In this document: one piece after another, positions 7,046 through 10,427 of the stretch
Position numbering within the stretch: position 1 is the first letter of the stretch
How the letters are laid out: every line of letters begins with the position of its first letter
Source of the DNA: Bryobacterales bacterium
GTDB taxonomy: Bacteria; Acidobacteriota; Terriglobia; Bryobacterales; Bryobacteraceae
Direction: 5' to 3'
Length of the DNA stretch: 10,427 nt
Assembly: GCA_025462985.1 (NCBI GenBank)
Contig: JAOAPP010000532.1
Coordinates: forward strand, 1 to 10,427
The notes under the pieces: model-generated
Told to the model about the DNA's origin: nothing
Seen by the model: only the letters and a program-made list of their open reading frames with translations
Database searches by the model: none
Program-made: the position numbers and the translations under genes

Positions 7046-8386
7046 CTATTGCACGTAACCGGTAAAGTGCTCGCCGGCCAGACTGTTCGGGCCCGCGCGA
7101 GTGACCAGGACGTCCAGATAGCTGCCAATGAGTGTTCTCCCCTCCTCCGGAGCGAGCAGCAACGGATGGTGGAAGTTCAGCATTTTGTTCTGCGACGTTC
7201 GGCCGATCCACTGGCCGGTGGCGCGATTGAAACCCTCCACATGCACCTGTTCCGTTCGCCCGACATAGGCTGAGTTGCGGCGAATCTGGAGCGCGCGCTG
7301 TCGTTCCTGCAGGACCATGAAGCGTCGCGTCTTCTCCTCCTCAGGGATGTGATCTTCGTACTGCAGCGCAGAAGTGTTCGGCCGCTTCGAATACTTGAAG
7401 ATGAACATGGCGTCGTAGCCGATCTCTTCCACCATCTTCACTGTTTCGTTGAAGTCTTCTTCTGTCTCGCCAGGGAATCCAACGATGATGTCGGTGGTGA
7501 TGGCGATCTCCCGCCGGGCATTCTTCATCCACTCGATACGACGCATATAATCGTCCCGCGAATACAACCGCTGCATACGAGCCAGAACTTTTGTGGACCC
7601 AGACTGGACCGGCAGATGGACGTGATTGCAAAGCGCCTCGCTCTCGTCGATCGCGTCGATGATTCCTTTGACGAAATCACGTGGATGAGACGTGGTGAAG
7701 CGCACCCGGCGGATGCCTTCCGTTTCACCCGTCTTCCGCAGGAGTTGCGCAAAGTCCCAGCCAACGGGAGAAGGATCCCGATAGCTGTTGACGTTCTGCC
7801 CGAGCAACTGCACCTCGGTGTACCCCGCATTGGCAAGGGTTCGGGTTTCCTGGAGGACGCTCTCGCTAGTTCGACTACGCTCCGGCCCACGCGTAAAGGG
7901 GACCACGCAGTACGCACAGGCTTTGTCGCAGCCCTCGATGATCGTGATGTAAGCGCGATGCGGGTTGTCACGCCGGGCGAAGGGAGTGTCGAACGTTTCG
8001 TCCGTGTCCAGGCTCAGGCCGGTGACGCGGCGGTTTCCCGCTTCCAACTGCACCAGCATTTCCGGAAGTTTCGTATAGCTGGCGGACCCGGCAACCAGGC
8101 TGACGTGCGGAGCCCGCTCGAAGATCGCCTCGCCTTCCTGTTGGGCCACACAGCCGAGCACGCCAAATACCTTGCCTTTGCCTGCCTCGCGCTTGAATTG
8201 CTGGAGCCGGTAGAAGACTTTCTGCTCCGCCTTGTCGCGGATGCTGCAGGTGTTGTAGAGAATCAGTTCGGCCTGTTCCGGCTCGGCTACTTGCGAGTAG
8301 CCCTGCTGCAGCAGAGTTCCGACCACCTTCTCGGAATCGTGAGCGTTCATTTGACAGCCGAACGTCTCAATGTAAAACTTCTTCAT
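7046..8386 (-). CDS. miaB: tRNA-2-methylthio-N6-dimethylallyladenosine synthase MiaB
   Basis: This is a 446-residue radical SAM methylthiotransferase that adds a 2-methylthio group to N6-isopentenyladenosine at position 37 of tRNAs reading UNN codons, aiding frame maintenance. All three domains are intact. The N-terminal UPF0004 domain has FGCQMN with cluster cysteines C11, C47 (YNTCSIR) and C79 (LGCVAQ). The radical SAM core has CDKACAYC with C153, C157 and C160 plus the SAM-site motif QLLGQNVNSY (193-202). A C-terminal TRAM domain runs from about 372 to the end. GCVVPFTRG-type context and the MGC-free N47 region favour MiaB over RimO or MtaB. There is no clear ribosome site before the ATG at 8386; coupling to the preceding 60-residue gene is plausible (19-base gap). 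The gene ends in TAG at the normal C-terminus, showing that amber is a true stop in this genome. Confidence 0.97.
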   Translation of the reverse strand: MKKFYIETFGCQMNAHDSEKVVGTLLQQGYSQVAEPEQAELILYNTCSIRDKAEQKVFYRLQQFKREAGKGKVFGVLGCVAQQEGEAIFERAPHVSLVAGSASYTKLPEMLVQLEAGNRRVTGLSLDTDETFDTPFARRDNPHRAYITIIEGCDKACAYCVVPFTRGPERSRTSESVLQETRTLANAGYTEVQLLGQNVNSYRDPSPVGWDFAQLLRKTGETEGIRRVRFTTSHPRDFVKGIIDAIDESEALCNHVHLPVQSGSTKVLARMQRLYSRDDYMRRIEWMKNARREIAITTDIIVGFPGETEEDFNETVKMVEEIGYDAMFIFKYSKRPNTSALQYEDHIPEEEKTRRFMVLQERQRALQIRRNSAYVGRTEQVHVEGFNRATGQWIGRTSQNKMLNFHHPLLLAPEEGRTLIGSYLDVLVTRAGPNSLAGEHFTGYVQ

Positions 8387-8405
8387 TTTGTTGGTTAGAA
8401 ACTTA

Positions 8406-8588
8406 TTAGCCGTGCAGCAGGCGCATCACCCAGCCGATACCGAACAGCGCTACGACAAAGCAGCCGAAGCAGTATGCGCCATAGCGGATGCGCTCGCGAT
8501 CGGTCTGCTTTGTGACAATTCCAAGGATCACGCTGCTGAAAAGCGCGAACAGAATGGACATCCAGAAATGATTGAGATTCAGTGACAT
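8406..8588 (-). CDS. Small two-helix membrane protein
   Basis: This is a 60-residue protein with two predicted membrane helices (about 8-26 and 37-55) joined by a charged loop, KQTDRERIRYG (27-37). The loop is basic, so it is probably cytoplasmic with both ends outside. AAGGA lies about ten bases before the ATG at 8588, inside the end of the upstream gene; the gap to that gene is six bases. It sits 19 bases before miaB. Proteins like this occur in acidobacterial genomes (from memory), but I know no function and no named family. The reading is supported by the tight operon spacing and by sensible membrane topology, not by catalytic motifs. Confidence 0.75.
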   Translation of the reverse strand: MSLNLNHFWMSILFALFSSVILGIVTKQTDRERIRYGAYCFGCFVVALFGIGWVMRLLHG

Positions 8589-8594
8589 GTTTGC

Positions 8595-9017
8595 TTAGTC
8601 CTTCTGTCGTGTGGCGATTTCGTAAGCATCCACCATCGCCAATATATTCAGCAGCCCGGCGGCAACGATTAACTTGGAGCCGTAGTCGGCAGTGTGCCCC
8701 GCCCGGTCCGGCGGCGCGTAGCCCATCCACACCGCGACGAAGTATAGAAGGCCCGAGGCCATATCGCCCAGATGACCGCCCCACTCTATGAGCCGCGACA
8801 GCACATCCCCGGCTCCCCCGACCTCAAAAAGCGGTCCGCGCATGAGAAGGCCGACGGCGAAACACAGCAGCACGGTCGCGAAGATGACGGCTCCCCGGAC
8901 GCGGCGTCCTAATAGAAGGTGTCCCGCACCGGGAACCAGCCAGGCGACAAGCACGGTAACCCAAGGCGAGCGCAGCGGCGGGGCAGCAGCCACCGTCTCA
9001 GTCGTAGTTGCAGGCAT
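8595..9017 (-). CDS. Polytopic membrane protein, possibly DUF6677 family
   Basis: This is a 140-residue protein, first gene of the miaB operon. After a flexible Ala/Thr-rich start (1-15) there are about four hydrophobic segments: 18-30, 41-60, 86-100 and 115-130. The first pair is joined by VPGAGHLLLGRRVRGAVIF (28-46), resembling the Gly-rich hairpin of TM2-type proteins and, I believe, the DUF6677 family; that family label is from memory and not certain. Function is unknown. The ATG at 9017 follows AAGGGA directly, too close for normal ribosome spacing, while a TAAAAT box ends seven bases before the ATG. A leaderless start is therefore possible. It is six bases from the next gene. Confidence 0.75.
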   Translation of the reverse strand: MPATTTETVAAAPPLRSPWVTVLVAWLVPGAGHLLLGRRVRGAVIFATVLLCFAVGLLMRGPLFEVGGAGDVLSRLIEWGGHLGDMASGLLYFVAVWMGYAPPDRAGHTADYGSKLIVAAGLLNILAMVDAYEIATRQKD

Positions 9018-9024
9018 TCCCTTG

Positions 9025-9030
9025 ATTTTA
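9025..9030 (-). promoter_or_regulatory. -10-like box for the miaB operon
   Basis: TAAAAT on the - strand (five of six to consensus) ends seven bases before the ATG at 9017. Transcription starting the usual distance downstream would begin at or next to the start codon. No good -35 is visible at 16-18 bases. Confidence 0.35.
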
Positions 9031-9057
9031 GCTGGATCGCGTCTGCATCGCCCCGCT

Positions 9058-9063
9058 TAGAAT
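9058..9063 (+). promoter_or_regulatory. -10-like box for the propeller gene
   Basis: TAGAAT (five of six to consensus) ends six bases before the TTG at 9070. The predicted start of transcription falls on or near that codon. No clear -35 box is seen, and the whole divergent gap is only 52 bases. Confidence 0.35.
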
Positions 9064-9069
9064 GGACGC

Positions 9070-10059
9070 TTGCCATTTTCGGTGGTTCTTTTGGCCGTTG
9101 TTCTTTCGCTTCATTGGCAGGCAGAACGGAGCGATACGCTCGCAAGTCTGCGCGGTATCCACTCCTTGTCGGAAAGTGCAGCATGGGCGAGCGGCACCCG
9201 AGGCACCGTCCTGCTGCGTGATGGCGGACCGTGGAAAGCATGTGTGAGTCCAGCGGATTCGCGAGAGCTCGACTTTCGCGGAGTCTGGGGCTGGGATAGT
9301 CTACACGCAATTGTCATGTCGAGCGGTCCTGGGACGGCATCGCGCCTTTACCGCACCGAAGATGGCTGCCGCAGTTGGAACGTCGTGGCTCGCAACCAAG
9401 ATGAGGACGGGTTCTGGGATGCGTTTGTGTTCGCCGATGCTAACGATGGCTTCTTGCTTGGCGACCCGGTAATGGGCCGATTCGTGGTGATGGATACGCA
9501 CGATGGCGGCATGACCTGGAGTCGCGATGAGAGCGCGGCGCTTCGTTCCGACCATTCGGGGGAGGGGGCGTTCGCGGCTAGCAACTCGTCGCTGGCTGTG
9601 ACTCCTGATGGACAAGACATTTTCTTCGGAACAGGAGGAAGAGCGGGAGCGCGCATTTTTCACCGGCGTCAGGGCGTCTGGACATGGAGCCGTGTCCGGC
9701 TTGGGGCGAAAGTGGAATCAGCGGGAGTGTTCTCGATTGCATTGCGCGATTCGGTGCACGGGGTCGCTGTGGGCGGCGACTTCAAGACTCCGGGATCGGG
9801 TTCTGCCACGGCGGTTTGGACGGCCGATGCCGGGGCAAGCTGGCATCCGGCCCGGACGGAACCCGGCGGATACCGCTCGTCCGTTTCCTGGGACGCCGAA
9901 CTGCGCGCGTGGGTCACTGTGGGGCCAAATGGAACCGACATTTCACGAGACGATGGTTCTACCTGGCAGTCCGTCGACAAAGGAAATTGGAATGCATCCA
10001 GTCTGCCGTGGGTGTGTGGCCCGAATGGCCGACTGGCGAAACTGACCGGCGCGCCCTAA
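9070..10059 (+). CDS. Secreted Asp-box beta-propeller protein (YCF48/BNR-like)
   Basis: This is a 329-residue protein whose frame is closed by TAG at 9058. It carries four Asp-box motifs of form [ST]-x-D-x-G-x-x-W: TEDGCRSW (96-103), THDGGMTW (143-150), TADAGASW (251-258) and SRDDGSTW (292-299). These mark blades of a BNR/sialidase-type or YCF48-type propeller. The first blade reads LRGIHSLSESAAWASGTRG (27-45). No sialidase Arg triad or FRIP motif is evident, so a binding or assembly role is likelier than catalysis. The N-terminus (PFSVVLLAVVLSLHWQA) resembles a short signal peptide but lacks a basic N-region. The start is uncertain: TTG 9070 is the longest, GTG 9082 and TTG 9091 are alternatives, and none has a good ribosome site. 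An ATG at 9062 is in another frame and gives an implausible peptide. The 3' end overlaps the convergent deacylase by four bases. Confidence 0.85.
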   Translation: MPFSVVLLAVVLSLHWQAERSDTLASLRGIHSLSESAAWASGTRGTVLLRDGGPWKACVSPADSRELDFRGVWGWDSLHAIVMSSGPGTASRLYRTEDGCRSWNVVARNQDEDGFWDAFVFADANDGFLLGDPVMGRFVVMDTHDGGMTWSRDESAALRSDHSGEGAFAASNSSLAVTPDGQDIFFGTGGRAGARIFHRRQGVWTWSRVRLGAKVESAGVFSIALRDSVHGVAVGGDFKTPGSGSATAVWTADAGASWHPARTEPGGYRSSVSWDAELRAWVTVGPNGTDISRDDGSTWQSVDKGNWNASSLPWVCGPNGRLAKLTGAP

Positions 10060-10427
10060 GGGACATATCCAGATCCCCGCAGCACCTTGCCCGGAAGCGC
10101 CTTTGTCATCTTCCCTTCTTCGATCACGGGCGTGCCGTTCACCAGTACGTACTGCATGCCGACCGAAAGCTGATTAGGCTTCTCGAAATCCGCGACATCC
10201 CGGATGGCGGACGGATCAAAGATGACAACGTCCGCCCACATTCCCCTCTTCAATACTCCCCGGTCAGTGAACCGCATGCGCTGCGCCGGAAGGGCACTGA
10301 ATTTCCGGATTGCGTCTTCGAGGCTGAGCTTGTGCTCCTCGCGGACATACTTTCGCAGAATGCGCGGAAACGTTCCGTAGGCGCGCGGATGAGGATGCTC
10401 CTGCCCGAGGATTCCTTCCGGCGACGT
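10056..10427 (-). CDS. N-acyl-D-amino-acid deacylase (D-aminoacylase), 5' partial
   Basis: The last 123 residues of an amidohydrolase-superfamily enzyme that hydrolyses N-acyl-D-amino acids are present. The frame is open to the window edge, so about three quarters of the usual ~480-530 residues are missing. The strongest marks are HPRAYGTFPRIL (13-24 of the visible part), the helix LSLEDAIRKFSALPAQRM (34-51), and the closing beta-sandwich RGMWADVVIFDP (61-72) with VNGTPVIEEG (96-105), which is the standard C-terminus of this family. Metal ligands are off-window. An ATG at 10277 is internal, not a start. D-amino acids come mainly from peptidoglycan, so the enzyme fits the wall-salvage genes at the other end of the window, although the miaB operon lies between (inference). 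It ends in TAG, overlapping the convergent propeller gene's TAA. Confidence 0.9.
   Translation of the reverse strand, partial: TSPEGILGQEHPHPRAYGTFPRILRKYVREEHKLSLEDAIRKFSALPAQRMRFTDRGVLKRGMWADVVIFDPSAIRDVADFEKPNQLSVGMQYVLVNGTPVIEEGKMTKALPGKVLRGSGYVP

Noticed and set aside
7349..8398. A 349-codon open frame antisense to miaB
   Set aside because: Length comes from codon bias of the opposite strand. miaB has every catalytic cysteine, while the antisense product matches nothing I know.
9062..9247. ATG-started frame overlapping the start of the propeller gene
   Set aside because: It begins with the only nearby ATG, but its peptide is arginine/aromatic-rich and leads into no known domain, whereas the shifted frame from 9070 reads straight into the first propeller blade.

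Overview
The gene content suggests a member of the Acidobacteriota. This is an inference from several lineage-typical proteins: the secreted helical-repeat protein at 5066-6463, the Asp-box propeller at 9070-10059, the small RRGRPP protein at 1529-1783 and the miaB operon with two small membrane proteins. No rRNA or taxonomic marker is present. Start codons are mixed: several ATG, one GTG, and one or two TTG. All three stop codons are used, and TAG is the normal terminator of at least three genes.

Left region (1-4811) looks like cell-wall fragment salvage and transport. It opens with the 3' end of a + strand gene that joins the tail of a serine beta-lactamase-type domain to a complete NamZ-type exo-beta-N-acetylmuramidase domain. 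Convergent to it, on the - strand, lies a small basic protein with two AT-hook-like motifs. Upstream of that is a two-gene transport unit: a sodium/solute symporter followed by an overlapping amino acid permease. The permease frame is broken by one in-frame TAG where relatives carry Glu, so it is probably a pseudogene or a base error.

Middle region (4812-6525) has a 254-base divergent intergenic stretch, then a monocistronic gene for a secreted alanine/glutamine-rich protein with a helical TPR-like body and a possible OB-like C-terminal domain. It has a good promoter candidate, a strong ribosome site at a GTG start, and a clear intrinsic terminator.

Right region (6542-9017) is a compact four-gene - strand operon, in transcription order: polytopic membrane protein, 60-residue membrane protein, tRNA methylthiotransferase MiaB, and a bifunctional-nuclease-family (DUF151) protein. 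Gaps are 6, 19 and 18 bases.

Far right (9070-10427) has a secreted beta-propeller protein with four Asp-boxes, read divergently from the operon across only 52 bases. Its stop codon overlaps by four bases the stop of a convergent, 5'-truncated N-acyl-D-amino-acid deacylase.

No RNA gene, CRISPR array, insertion sequence or phage gene was seen. No clearly new multigene system is evident. The items most worth a second look are the interrupted permease, the beta-lactamase/NamZ fusion with its transport neighbours, the duplicated RRGRPP protein, and start codons lying almost on top of -10-like boxes.
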